Below are positions 27,096 through 35,552 of a stretch of DNA of 64,000 bases, piece by piece (the first letter of the stretch is position 1; every line of letters starts with the position of its first letter). Source of the DNA: Halorussus aquaticus (lineage in GTDB: Archaea > Halobacteriota > Halobacteria > Halobacteriales > Haladaptataceae); NCBI RefSeq assembly GCF_024218795.1, contig NZ_CP100400.1:372001-436000 (forward strand), in the 5' to 3' direction. The translations under genes were made by a program, and so were the position numbers. Below the pieces are notes generated by a model, which was not told the DNA's origin, searched no databases, and saw only the letters and a program-made list of their open reading frames with translations.

Positions 27096-27179
27096 GTTCG
27101 GCCGTCGCAGTGGTCGTACGTCGCGGGGCGAACCGATAACGGTATCTTTTCCCCGCCGCCACGGATACAACCTCGAAAG

Positions 27180-27881
27180 ATGTACATCGTAATCGTCGGC
27201 GCTGGCAATATCGGCACGCCGCTCATCGAGATTGCAACGGCCGGTGGCAACGAGGTCGTCGTCGTCGAGAAAGACGAGAAGAAGGCCGAGCGGGCCGCCT
27301 CGATGCACGATTGCCTCGTTCTCAACGACGATGCGACGATAAAGGACACGCTGGTCGATGCCGGTATCGACCGCACGGACGCCCTCATCTCCACGACCGA
27401 CCAAGACGCGACCAACATCATGGTCTCGCTGCTCGGACAGGAACTCGAGGTTCCCAACATCGTCTCCGTGGTTCACGACGCCGACCACATGGAACTGTTC
27501 CGTCGAATCGGCGTCCACACGATGCAGAACCCCCAGCGACTCATCGCCGAATACCTCTACCGGGCGGTCAAGCGACCGTCCATCATCGACTACATGCGCA
27601 TCGGCGACGAGGCCGAAGTGTTCGAGATCAGCGTGGGTTCGGACGCCGCCATCGCCGGGAAGACCATCCAGCAGGCCGCTACGGAGGGTCTGCTTCCCGA
27701 GGACATGCTCATCGTCGCCGTCGAACGCGACGACTCGAACAAGCCCGTCACGCCGCGCGGGAACACGGAGGTCCGCGCCGGTGACGTTCTGACGGTGTAC
27801 TCGGAGCGAGGTGCGACGCCGGAGGTGACCGACGTGTTCGGTCACTTCGAGGACCACGATACCCACCCGGACGACGCCTGA
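27180..27881 (+). CDS. trkA: TrkA potassium uptake regulatory subunit
   Basis: A 233-residue cytosolic regulator of the Trk potassium channel. The Rossmann RCK-N domain starts MYIVIVGAGNIGTP with GxGxxG at 7-12 and acidic ligand DD in the LNDDATIKDTL region; the RCK-C domain (about 140-220) ends VLTVYSERGATPEVTDVFGHF. It forms an operon with trkH, one base separating stop and start. A short relic of the C-terminus of a TrkA gene is present at 60505-60582. Confidence 0.93.
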   Translation: MYIVIVGAGNIGTPLIEIATAGGNEVVVVEKDEKKAERAASMHDCLVLNDDATIKDTLVDAGIDRTDALISTTDQDATNIMVSLLGQELEVPNIVSVVHDADHMELFRRIGVHTMQNPQRLIAEYLYRAVKRPSIIDYMRIGDEAEVFEISVGSDAAIAGKTIQQAATEGLLPEDMLIVAVERDDSNKPVTPRGNTEVRAGDVLTVYSERGATPEVTDVFGHFEDHDTHPDDA

Positions 27882-27882
27882 T

Positions 27883-29568
27883 ATGTCGCCGAACAGGACC
27901 GTCCGCCGGATTCCGGCGGACCTCGCCATCATCGGCCGAGACGTAGGGTCGCTGCTCGCCATGGAGGCGGGATTGATGACCATCAGCGTCGGCGTCGCTC
28001 TCGTCTTCACCGAGTGGTACGGCGCGCTATCGTTCTTCCTCGCCGCCGGTATCACCGCCGCGGTCGGTCTGGGCGCGCGCCGGGCCTTCGCGGACGCCCC
28101 CGAACCCCGGATGAAACACGGGATGATAATCGCGGCCGCCGGGTGGTTCTGCGTCGCGGTCTTCGGTGCGCTTCCGTTCCTGCTGATGGCGTATCTCACT
28201 CCGTCACAGGTCATGCAGTCGTACGTCTCGTCCGCGCCCCAGTCGGTCACCTACGAGGCCGTGACCGTCTTCGGTGCCACGTCCCGCTCCAGCCTGATTT
28301 ACTTCAGGAATCCGCTCCACGCCTTCTTCGAGAGCATGAGCGGGTGGACCGGGTCGGGGCTGACGATGGCCGTCCACGAACCGACGCTCCCGCGGACGAT
28401 TCAGTGGTGGCGGTCGTTCATGCAGTGGGTCGGCGGCGTGGGCGTCATCGTCCTCACCACCGCCATCCTCGCGCGTCCGGGAAGCGGGAGCTACGCCCTC
28501 TACCGGAGCGAGGCCCGCGAGGAGAAGATTCACCCGAGCATCATCTCGACGGTCCAGACGGTCTGGAAGATATTCGTCCTGTACACTGCGCTCGCGGTCC
28601 TCGCCATGTTCGTCGCCATCTCGCTGTCGGACTACGGGTCGCAGTTGCCGACGTGGCAGGCGTTCTGGCAGGCGCTCAACCACGCCATGACCGGGCTATC
28701 GACCGGCGGGTTCTCGGTCACGGACAACTCCATCGCCACATACGACTCGCCGCTCATAGAGACGGTGCTGCTCCCGATAATGACGCTCGGAGCCATCGCC
28801 TTCCCGATTCACTACGCGGTCCTCTCGAACGGTGATGCCGACGCGCTCTGGGAGGACCTCCAGACGCGGTGGCTGTTCGTCCTGTTCGGCGTCGGCATCG
28901 TCGTCCTCTCGCTCCAGAACGCGGCGGCCGTCACGGCGGCGTTCGACGCGACGAACTACGCCGGACTCCAGACGGTCGGTCTCTCGGCGGCGCAGGCCAC
29001 TGCAGTCCGTGACTCGGTGTTCCAGTGGATAAGCGCCCTCTCGTGTACCGGCTTCCAGTCGTCGGGCATCGGCGACTGGAAACCCGGCGGAAAGCTCCTC
29101 CTCTCTATCGCGATGGTCGTCGGCGGGGCCGCGGGTTCGACGGTGGGCGGTATCAAGATCATCCGCGCGTACACCATCGGTCGCGGTATCGTCTGGCAGT
29201 TCTCCCGGGTGTTCCTGCCCGAGAGCGCTGTCGTCACCGCGAAGATAAACGGTCGGAACCTCGGTCGGAACGAGATGGAACGGGAGTTCAGCGAGGCGGC
29301 CATCGTCAGTCTGCTCTGGATCGGACTACTGGTCGCGAGTTCCATCGTGCTGGTGAACGTCGCCGACCCCAGTTACGGCCTGTCGGACGTGCTGTTCGAG
29401 GTGGCGAGCGCGCAGGGCAACGTGGGCCTGTCGTCGGGTATCACCGGTCCCGGCATGCCGTCGCTGGCCGAGGGCATGTTCGTCCTCAACATGTGGGTCG
29501 GCCGCCTCGAAATCATCCCCGTGCTGGTGTTCGCCCGCTCGATTCTCTACGGGCTAAACCCGCGGTGA
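27883..29568 (+). CDS. trkH: TrkH potassium transporter membrane subunit
   Basis: A 561-residue ion channel-like transporter. Four pore-helix/filter segments are recognisable, including GWTGSGLTM (first), TGLSTGGFSV (second), SCTGFQSSGIGDW (third) and the fourth SAQGNVGLSSGITG. The conserved MSGWTGSG and TVGGIKIIR support the assignment. It should import K+ with TrkA, essential for salt-in osmoadaptation. Start ATG 27883. Full length. Confidence 0.95.
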   Translation: MSPNRTVRRIPADLAIIGRDVGSLLAMEAGLMTISVGVALVFTEWYGALSFFLAAGITAAVGLGARRAFADAPEPRMKHGMIIAAAGWFCVAVFGALPFLLMAYLTPSQVMQSYVSSAPQSVTYEAVTVFGATSRSSLIYFRNPLHAFFESMSGWTGSGLTMAVHEPTLPRTIQWWRSFMQWVGGVGVIVLTTAILARPGSGSYALYRSEAREEKIHPSIISTVQTVWKIFVLYTALAVLAMFVAISLSDYGSQLPTWQAFWQALNHAMTGLSTGGFSVTDNSIATYDSPLIETVLLPIMTLGAIAFPIHYAVLSNGDADALWEDLQTRWLFVLFGVGIVVLSLQNAAAVTAAFDATNYAGLQTVGLSAAQATAVRDSVFQWISALSCTGFQSSGIGDWKPGGKLLLSIAMVVGGAAGSTVGGIKIIRAYTIGRGIVWQFSRVFLPESAVVTAKINGRNLGRNEMEREFSEAAIVSLLWIGLLVASSIVLVNVADPSYGLSDVLFEVASAQGNVGLSSGITGPGMPSLAEGMFVLNMWVGRLEIIPVLVFARSILYGLNPR

Positions 29569-29806
29569 GGTTCGGTCTCGTTTCGTCCCCTCGTTCTGTC
29601 GCGGTACCAGCGTTGGTAGTACGGTCTGTTTGTTAGATATAGCAGCGAAATAGCGTCCAGAATAGGGAAGTGGGGTAGCAGCACAGTTTCGTATCGACTC
29701 ATTCTCTCGGATGGTTCGCCCTGAACGCGAAGGGGGAGAGACGAGATTCCTTCGTCGATGGGCATCTGTTTAAATTACCGATTTGTAGTCCCGTGGTGAC
29801 CCACAG

Positions 29807-29815
29807 ATTTTAACC
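29807..29815 (+). promoter_or_regulatory. TATA box of the metalloprotease-like gene
   Basis: ATTTTAACC ends 22 nt before ATG 29837, so a leaderless start is likely. A further AT-rich stretch is near 29768 (TGTTTAAATTACC). Confidence 0.5.
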
Positions 29816-29836
29816 ACGTTGTTTCTGAGTCCTAAT

Positions 29837-31498
29837 ATGTCGGATATGACGAAGCAACGTTCACTACTCCTCTGTTTGGTATTTTTGACGAGTGCTGTCG
29901 CCCCGGCAGTTGTAGGGGGAGCCAACGGTACAGAGACAGCTAAAGCACCGTCGTCGAACGTGTCTGAACAACCGACGGAGGTCTATACGGTTGGCATCGA
30001 AAACCGTACAGAAACCACGACAACGTTGCGAATCACCGTTACGTTCCGAGGGTTGGACGAGTCGGGGGAGTATACTGCAGTCGTTCCAGCCACTACACAC
30101 CGTGCAGTGGAGATGGAGAACACCGCTAATGTTTCCCGAATGACGGCCGAAACAGAGTATCGACGCTGGCGATTCACGGGGAACAGCACGAACCCATCGT
30201 TGACCGTCTTTGTGACACTCAATTCTATGGATACAGTCGAGGACCTACATCGGTTCGATCGTTCGCTGATAGATGTCGCCGAGGTGAAGCGTGTCAACGG
30301 CCACGAAATAACGGCCGAAACGGTCAGAACCCATGGGCCAGGGGGTAAGGTCGGGAAATGGGTCTATTTAGGGAAGGCGGAGGTTCGTTGGGTCACCGCC
30401 GACGGCCAGCGAGTTCCCGTGATCAGACCCGAAGGAGTCGATCCGAGCACACCACCGGCCCACGTTGCGAGTGCGATCAACCAGACTGCACGTCTTAGAG
30501 GCCTACCAGAGACGCCAGACACGCTCACAGTCTGGTACGACGATCAAATCGAGGGACGGGCAGTGGGGACGGGTGGATACGATACCATCCGACTCCAGGC
30601 CAACGCGACGAACGAGACCGTTCGCCACGAGTACGTACATATCGCTCAGATCGTCGAGGGAACGAATAGCACTACGTGGTTCATCGAGGGAAGTGCAGAG
30701 TATTTAGCTCATCTCGCGGCGATGCAGCAGACACGAGCCGATTTCGACGCCTACTACGATCGGATCAGCCTTGCATCGGCGAACGCAACGCATACTCTCA
30801 CAGCGACCGATGGCGAACACTACACTGTCGGAGAACAGGTAGTTGCAGCGCTGGACCTGCGAATACGTGAATCAACCAGCGGGAACGCCTCGGTGATCGA
30901 CGTGATTCGCTATCTAAACCAGCACGAAAAGCGACTCGCACCCGGGGACGTGTACACCGCAGTAAAGAAAATCGCGGGGCCATCGGACGCACGATGGCTT
31001 CAACACGTTGTCGAGGATGGAGTGGTGCCAGCGATTCCGGAACGATCGAAGGTGCAGTCTACGCTGATTCGATCACGTCCCGGGGCTGATTTCGATCAGG
31101 ACGGACTCTCGAGCAGTGAGGAGATCAGTAACGGAACGGACTCGTTCAGCAAGGACACCGACGACGATGGGCTATCCGATGAGGCCGAAGTGACCGGAGA
31201 TCTCGACCCGACGGCATCGGACACCGATGGCGATGGAGCCAACGACGATTTAGATTCTCACCCGGCCCAGTCAACGCTTAGCGGTACTGTCAAATCCGCC
31301 GGTGTCCTAATTGCGACAGTCAGCATATTCTCGATTTACGTGACGGTCATCGTCGTCATTTTGCGACTGATCGACAGAGTTCTCGGAATCGTTCCAGACC
31401 GAATCGTCTCGATTTCACTGAAACGGATTACTATGGTAACCGTCGCCGTCGTTCTACTAGGGTGCATCGTCTATGCAGTTGGAATCTTCCTTGCCTGA
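29837..31498 (+). CDS. Secreted gluzincin-type metalloprotease-like protein with calcium-binding repeats
   Basis: A 553-residue protein. The N-terminus has a Sec-type signal (LLLCLVFLTSAVAPAVVGG). HEYVH at residues 264-268, followed by E284 in WFIEGSAEYL, fits the zinc-binding HExxH and downstream Glu of gluzincins (peptidase MA-like). Residues about 415-478 hold thrombospondin type 3 or EF-loop-like calcium repeats (DFDQDGLSS, KDTDDDGLSDEAE, SDTDGDGANDDLD). Two hydrophobic helices at about 485-515 and 530-553 anchor it in the membrane. The codon usage is less GC-rich than that of its neighbours, so recent transfer is possible. Substrate unknown. Confidence 0.78.
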   Translation: MSDMTKQRSLLLCLVFLTSAVAPAVVGGANGTETAKAPSSNVSEQPTEVYTVGIENRTETTTTLRITVTFRGLDESGEYTAVVPATTHRAVEMENTANVSRMTAETEYRRWRFTGNSTNPSLTVFVTLNSMDTVEDLHRFDRSLIDVAEVKRVNGHEITAETVRTHGPGGKVGKWVYLGKAEVRWVTADGQRVPVIRPEGVDPSTPPAHVASAINQTARLRGLPETPDTLTVWYDDQIEGRAVGTGGYDTIRLQANATNETVRHEYVHIAQIVEGTNSTTWFIEGSAEYLAHLAAMQQTRADFDAYYDRISLASANATHTLTATDGEHYTVGEQVVAALDLRIRESTSGNASVIDVIRYLNQHEKRLAPGDVYTAVKKIAGPSDARWLQHVVEDGVVPAIPERSKVQSTLIRSRPGADFDQDGLSSSEEISNGTDSFSKDTDDDGLSDEAEVTGDLDPTASDTDGDGANDDLDSHPAQSTLSGTVKSAGVLIATVSIFSIYVTVIVVILRLIDRVLGIVPDRIVSISLKRITMVTVAVVLLGCIVYAVGIFLA

Positions 31499-31518
31499 GT
31501 AAGTTCGCACGCGTAGCC

Positions 31519-31538
31519 ACCGAATCGCCGGATTCGGT
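31519..31538. terminator. Hairpin between convergent protease and moeA genes
   Basis: ACCGAATC-GCCG-GATTCGGT is a perfect 8-bp stem with a 4-base loop, 20 bp after the stop codon of the protease gene. It probably ends that transcript. Confidence 0.55.
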
Positions 31539-31545
31539 GTCGGAT

Positions 31546-31566
31546 AGGTTCCTGAATGAAGAACCT
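31546..31566. terminator. Second hairpin between convergent genes
   Basis: AGGTTC at 31546-31551 and GAACCT at 31561-31566 with a 9-nt loop. It lies 10 bp before the stop of the minus-strand moeA-PBP gene and may serve that gene. Confidence 0.4.
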
Positions 31567-31576
31567 GTGCTACTAT

Positions 31577-33541
31577 CTACGGTTCTCGACCGAACCCTGC
31601 TAAGTCCGACAGAACGGCGTCCAACTCGTCGTCGAGCGCCGCCGCGAGTTCCCGGACGCCGGGCTTGGACTCGCGGTCGGGGTTCGCCAGCACGCGGACC
31701 GTCTCGGTTCCGACGGGGACGAACCCGAGGTCCAGTTTCTCGGCGGTCGCCCGCAGGCCGAGTCCGGCGTCGGCCTGCCCGCCCGCGACCTTTCTGGCGG
31801 GACTCTCGTGGGCCTTCGCGGCCAACTCGAACCCGTCGATGGCGTCCACGAGGTCGTGGCGGGTCACGCCGCGCTCGTCGGCGAGGTCGGCGAGCGCGTC
31901 GCCGAGACTGGTCCGCAGGCCCGAGTCCGACCCCCGGTTGACGAACCGCAGGTCGCGGTCCGCGAGGTCCGCGAGACCCGAGATGCCCTCGGGGTTGCCC
32001 GCGGAGACGACCAGTCCCCAGTCGCGCTCGTAGGAGCCGAGTTCCGTCGCCTCGACGCCGCGGTCGTCGCCCGACTCGCCGCTCGTCACCGCGAAGTCGG
32101 GCACGCCGTCGCGGAGTCGCCGGAGGCCCTCGCGCGACCCGACCGAGAGGTACCGTGGCCGGTCGAGCGCGTCCAGCAGGCGCGCCAAGGCGGGGTCGTC
32201 CTCGCCGACGCCGAGGACCGTCGGCGGGCGCACGTCTGGCGAGAACAACTGGACCTCGACCGTCTCGCCCTCGGCGACGTAGGCGGTGTCGGCCGGGACC
32301 TCGACCACGCCGTCGGCCTCCACGAGGCTGGTGGTCGCGCCGCTCCCCTTGTCCACGACGTAGGCCAGCAAGTCGTCTTCTTCATCGCCGGTCTCGGTAA
32401 GGCCCACCGGCATCATCCGCATCCGGCCCTCACCGTATCGCTCTTCGGTCGCCATGCGGGCCTCGACGGTCGCGGTCGCGGGTTCCGGAACTCCCGCGGC
32501 TTGCCGAATCGCGGGCGCGACGAACGTCCGGAAGATGGTGAGCGCCGAGACGGGGTAGCCCGGCAGACCGACGTAGGCGGAGTCGCCGGAAGACTCGCTC
32601 CGCTCGTCTTCCGAGCCGTCCGAGCGTGGCTCGGAGACGTCGAGTCGGCCGACGAGCATCGGCTTGCCGGGTTTGACTGCCACGCCGTGGACGAGCAGTT
32701 CGCCGCGCTCTTCGATGACCTCGTAGATGACGTCCACCGCGCTCGCGCTGGTGGACCCCGACGACAGCACGAGGTCGCACTCCTCGGCGGCCGTCCGGAG
32801 GACGCGCTCCATCTCCTCGTAGTCGTCTCCGGCGTGGGGGTAGAGTTCGGGGTCCCCGCCCGCCTCCGCGACGGCGGCGGCGACGGTGTAGCTGTTCACG
32901 TCGTAGATCTGGCCCGCCGCGCTGTCCAACTCGTCGCCGGGCCGGACCAACTCGTCGCCGGTCGAGACGATGCCGACCGTCGGCTCGCCCCGGACCGGGA
33001 CCGACTCGACGCCGAGCGCCGACAGCAGGCCGATTTCGCGGGCCGTGAGCCGAGTTCCGGGACCGAGCGCGCGCTCGCCCGCGGCCACGTCCGCGCCCGC
33101 GAGCATGACGTGGTCGCCCGGCGCGACGGCGGTGCGGACCGCCACGGCCTCGCCGTCGTCTCGCTCGTCGGTTCGTTCGACCATCACCACGCTGTCCGCG
33201 CCCGCGGGCATGACCGCCCCGGTCGAGATTTCGGCGGCCTGCCCCTCGCCGACTTCCACGGCGGGTTCCTCGCCTGCGTGGACCGTCCCGGCGAGTTCGA
33301 GGACCGCGGGGTCGGTCTCGTCCGCGCCGAAGGTGTCGCGCGCCCGCACCGCGTACCCGTCCATGCTCGCGCGGTCGAACCCCGGCACGTCGAGGTCGGC
33401 GTCGATTCGCTCGGCGAGGACTCGGCCGCGGGCCTCCGCGAGCGGTACCTCCTCGGGGTCGGGCGCGAGGTCGAGGCTGGCGATCGCGTCTCTGGCTTCG
33501 TCGGGGTCCGAGAGATCTCTGAACTCCTTTCTGTCTGTCAT
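31577..33541 (-). CDS. moeA: Molybdopterin molybdotransferase MoeA fused to a periplasmic-binding-like domain
   Basis: A 654-residue fusion. Residues 1-410 are MoeA: DVPGFDRASMDGYAVRARDTFGAD, STGAVMPAGADSVVMVERT, and the MoCF/MogA-like VGIVSTGDELVRPGDEL with SSGSTSASAVDVIYEV. Residues about 430-654 form a type 2 substrate-binding-like domain (PF12727 type; VLGVGEDDPALARLLDAL, LRFVNRGSDSGLRTSLGDAL, LGLRATAEKLDLGFVPVG). MoeA inserts molybdate into the adenylated cofactor; the added domain may bind oxyanions or the cofactor. Such fusions occur next to a second MoeA in archaea. Start ATG 33541. Confidence 0.9.
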   Translation of the reverse strand: MTDRKEFRDLSDPDEARDAIASLDLAPDPEEVPLAEARGRVLAERIDADLDVPGFDRASMDGYAVRARDTFGADETDPAVLELAGTVHAGEEPAVEVGEGQAAEISTGAVMPAGADSVVMVERTDERDDGEAVAVRTAVAPGDHVMLAGADVAAGERALGPGTRLTAREIGLLSALGVESVPVRGEPTVGIVSTGDELVRPGDELDSAAGQIYDVNSYTVAAAVAEAGGDPELYPHAGDDYEEMERVLRTAAEECDLVLSSGSTSASAVDVIYEVIEERGELLVHGVAVKPGKPMLVGRLDVSEPRSDGSEDERSESSGDSAYVGLPGYPVSALTIFRTFVAPAIRQAAGVPEPATATVEARMATEERYGEGRMRMMPVGLTETGDEEDDLLAYVVDKGSGATTSLVEADGVVEVPADTAYVAEGETVEVQLFSPDVRPPTVLGVGEDDPALARLLDALDRPRYLSVGSREGLRRLRDGVPDFAVTSGESGDDRGVEATELGSYERDWGLVVSAGNPEGISGLADLADRDLRFVNRGSDSGLRTSLGDALADLADERGVTRHDLVDAIDGFELAAKAHESPARKVAGGQADAGLGLRATAEKLDLGFVPVGTETVRVLANPDRESKPGVRELAAALDDELDAVLSDLAGFGREP

Positions 33542-33639
33542 CGGGTATCAGCTCCTGAATTTCGGGTACGAAGTGGTGTCGCTGCATTCCGTGCGGTACT
33601 AGAGGTCGGTTCGGGGAGCAGGCTAGCTTCAGGCTTGAG

Positions 33640-33960
33640 CCTATGAGGACCGCACCGTGACCGCATCGCACCTCGCCTCACACCTCCCCATCCTCCTGCG
33701 CTTCTCGGCCTTCGGCCTGCGATGCTCGTCCCTCGCACATGTGGGCGCGCCACGGGGGCGCGCCAGCGCGCGCCGGGGGCCACCTGGCTGATCTCCACGT
33801 TTCGCCTGGTTCTCCGTCCCCCGTCCTCGGCGGACTGAAAGGGCGAGCGCGCTCGACCCGTCCCGGACGACGCAAGCACCGCAGGGAGGGAGCGAAGCGA
33901 CCGACCAAGGAGCACAGCGAGGCCCGGACGGTCGAACGCGCGAGGGCTTTCTAAGCGGTC
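33640..33960. repeat. Structured noncoding element between two moeA genes
   Basis: The 466-bp gap 33542-34007 has no convincing gene. Positions 33836-33953 are bounded by an imperfect long inverted repeat: the GAAAG..GCGCGCTCGACC arm at 33837-33859 pairs in most positions with the GGTCGAACGCGCGAGGGCTTTC arm at 33930-33951. Inside are GGAGCGAAGCGACCGA and AGCACAGCGAGG. Other short palindromes are GCGCGCCACGGGGGCGCGCC (33745-33764) and CTTCTCGGCCTTCGGCC (33701-33717). The long arms and lack of a credible protein suggest a mobile miniature element or a structured RNA. I recall similar text between genes of other haloarchaea but cannot check it. Confidence 0.45.
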
Positions 33961-34007
33961 TTCGCAGTCGAAGGTCTGCTGGCGGCCCCAACAGGTCGTC
34001 CGTCGCG

Positions 34008-35261
34008 TCACGCCGACCACTCCCAGTCCTGCACCGAGACGGGTTCCCCCTCCGGAATCCCTTCTCGGCCTTCCGGCACCTCGACCCACCCGTCGGCCAG
34101 CGCGACGCTCGACAGCACGCCCGACCCGGATGCTCTCGTCGGGGTTGCGGTCCGCTCACCGTTCTCTCCGTCCTCCAGTTGCACCCGAGCGAACGTCCGG
34201 ATTCCGGGTTCGCTCCGAATCTTCCGGTCCAGTCGCGCCTCGGTCGTCGGAAACCCCTGTTCGGGAAGCCCGCCGACTCTCTTGAGCGCGGGCCGGAGGA
34301 ACTGGACCGCGTTGACGATGCAGGCAACGGGATAGCCCGGAAGCATGACGACGGGCGTCTCCTCGACCACGCCCACCGCGACCGGGTGGCCGGGCTTGAG
34401 CGCGACGCCGTGGAACAGAATCTCGCCGAGGTCCGAGACGACGTCGGGGAGCAGGTCGCGCTCGCCGACGGACGACCCGCCCGTGGTCACCACCACGTCC
34501 TTCGTCAAGTCGCGCTGGATAGCCGCCCGGAGCGCGTCGGGGTCGTCGGTCACCACGTCGCGGTAGGTCGCCTCGCCGCCCCACCGCTCGACGTAGCGCG
34601 AGACCGTCAGACCGTTCGTCTCGACGACTTCGCCGGGACCGGGGTCCGACTGGACCAGTTCCTCGCCCGTGGGAATCACCCCGACCGTCGGTCGCTCGCG
34701 GACTTCGACCGTATCGACACCGACCGACTTGAGCAGTCCCAAATCGGATGGCCGCAGGCGGTGGCCGGAGTCGTAGAGGCGCTGGCCCGACTCTACGTCC
34801 TCGCCGACCGGCGCGACGTTCTCGCCCGCCGCCACGGCGTCGAAGATTTCGACCTCGGAACCGAACTCGTCCGTCTGCTCTATCATCACCACGGCGTCCG
34901 CGCCCTCTGGGAGTTCGCTCCCGGTGTGGACCCGGACCGCGGCGTTCGGGGGGACCTCGTCCGGCACGTCAGCCTTCTCCGGTCCGCCGGGGTTCCGCAG
35001 CACCTCGGGCGACCGGTCGCTCGCGCCGAAGGTGTCCTCGGCGCGGACCGCGTAGCCGTCCATCGCGGCTTTCGGGTAGTGGGGCACGTTCCGCGCGGCG
35101 ACGACTTCCTCGGCCAGCACCCGGCCGTCCGCCGACCCGAGCGCGACCGTTTCGGTCCGGTCGTGGGGTGCGACCGCGTCGAGCAGGCGTTCGCGTGCCT
35201 CGCCGACGCGTGTCTTGTTCTTGAATCCGGACTCCTTGCGGTCCGGTTGCTCTCCGTTCAT
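34008..35261 (-). CDS. moeA: Molybdopterin molybdotransferase MoeA (stand-alone copy)
   Basis: A 417-residue MoeA without the added C-terminal domain. Hallmarks: NVPHYPKAAMDGYAVRAEDTFGAS, HTGSELPEGADAVVMIEQTD, VGVIPTGEELVQ, TTGGSSVGERDLLPDV, LFHGVALKPGHPVAVG and PVVMLPGYPVACIVNA. The C-terminal domain IV (about 330-417) is present. Start ATG 35259-35261 (MNGEQPDRKESGFKN). The first 77 bp are duplicated at 37343-37419. Its distance from the other moeA gene is about 470 bp and the two have the same orientation. Confidence 0.92.
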   Translation of the reverse strand: MNGEQPDRKESGFKNKTRVGEARERLLDAVAPHDRTETVALGSADGRVLAEEVVAARNVPHYPKAAMDGYAVRAEDTFGASDRSPEVLRNPGGPEKADVPDEVPPNAAVRVHTGSELPEGADAVVMIEQTDEFGSEVEIFDAVAAGENVAPVGEDVESGQRLYDSGHRLRPSDLGLLKSVGVDTVEVRERPTVGVIPTGEELVQSDPGPGEVVETNGLTVSRYVERWGGEATYRDVVTDDPDALRAAIQRDLTKDVVVTTGGSSVGERDLLPDVVSDLGEILFHGVALKPGHPVAVGVVEETPVVMLPGYPVACIVNAVQFLRPALKRVGGLPEQGFPTTEARLDRKIRSEPGIRTFARVQLEDGENGERTATPTRASGSGVLSSVALADGWVEVPEGREGIPEGEPVSVQDWEWSA

Positions 35262-35520
35262 GTCCGGAAATCCGCCTCCTGCGGTCAAAAAGTGTGGGGG
35301 ACAGACGTGTGGGAATATTTACGTCAGGGGAGTTTCTTCCGGTGAACGGACGGTCCTCCACTCGTCAGTGACCTCTTGCCCGAGGTCGTCGGAGAGGAAC
35401 TCGGTGGCGAAGCCATCGCAAGCATCATTCACACCTGTTACATGCTTGTGTTGATGGGGTTGATGAGTCTTGATTCAAGCACGTTTTCACCGGGGAAAAC
35501 GTGAGCGAGTAGAGACCGAG

Positions 35521-35530
35521 TTTTTATCTT
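35521..35530 (+). promoter_or_regulatory. TATA box of the first GIDE-domain gene
   Basis: TTTTTATCTT lies 23-32 nt before GTG 35553. The same TTTTATCTT core stands before the second GIDE gene (37496-37505), which fits a duplicated promoter. Confidence 0.55.
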
Positions 35531-35552
35531 GGTGTTCTGTAAATTGACGGAC

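Noticed and set aside
31808..33646. 612-codon open frame opposite moeA-PBP
   Set aside because: Antisense of a conserved gene; the composition is repetitive Arg/Val/Asp and it lacks any known domain.
33641..34327. Minus-strand frame of 228 codons over the noncoding block
   Set aside because: Its Arg/Pro-rich translation and its overlap with moeA in another frame argue against a gene; the inverted repeats explain the DNA better.
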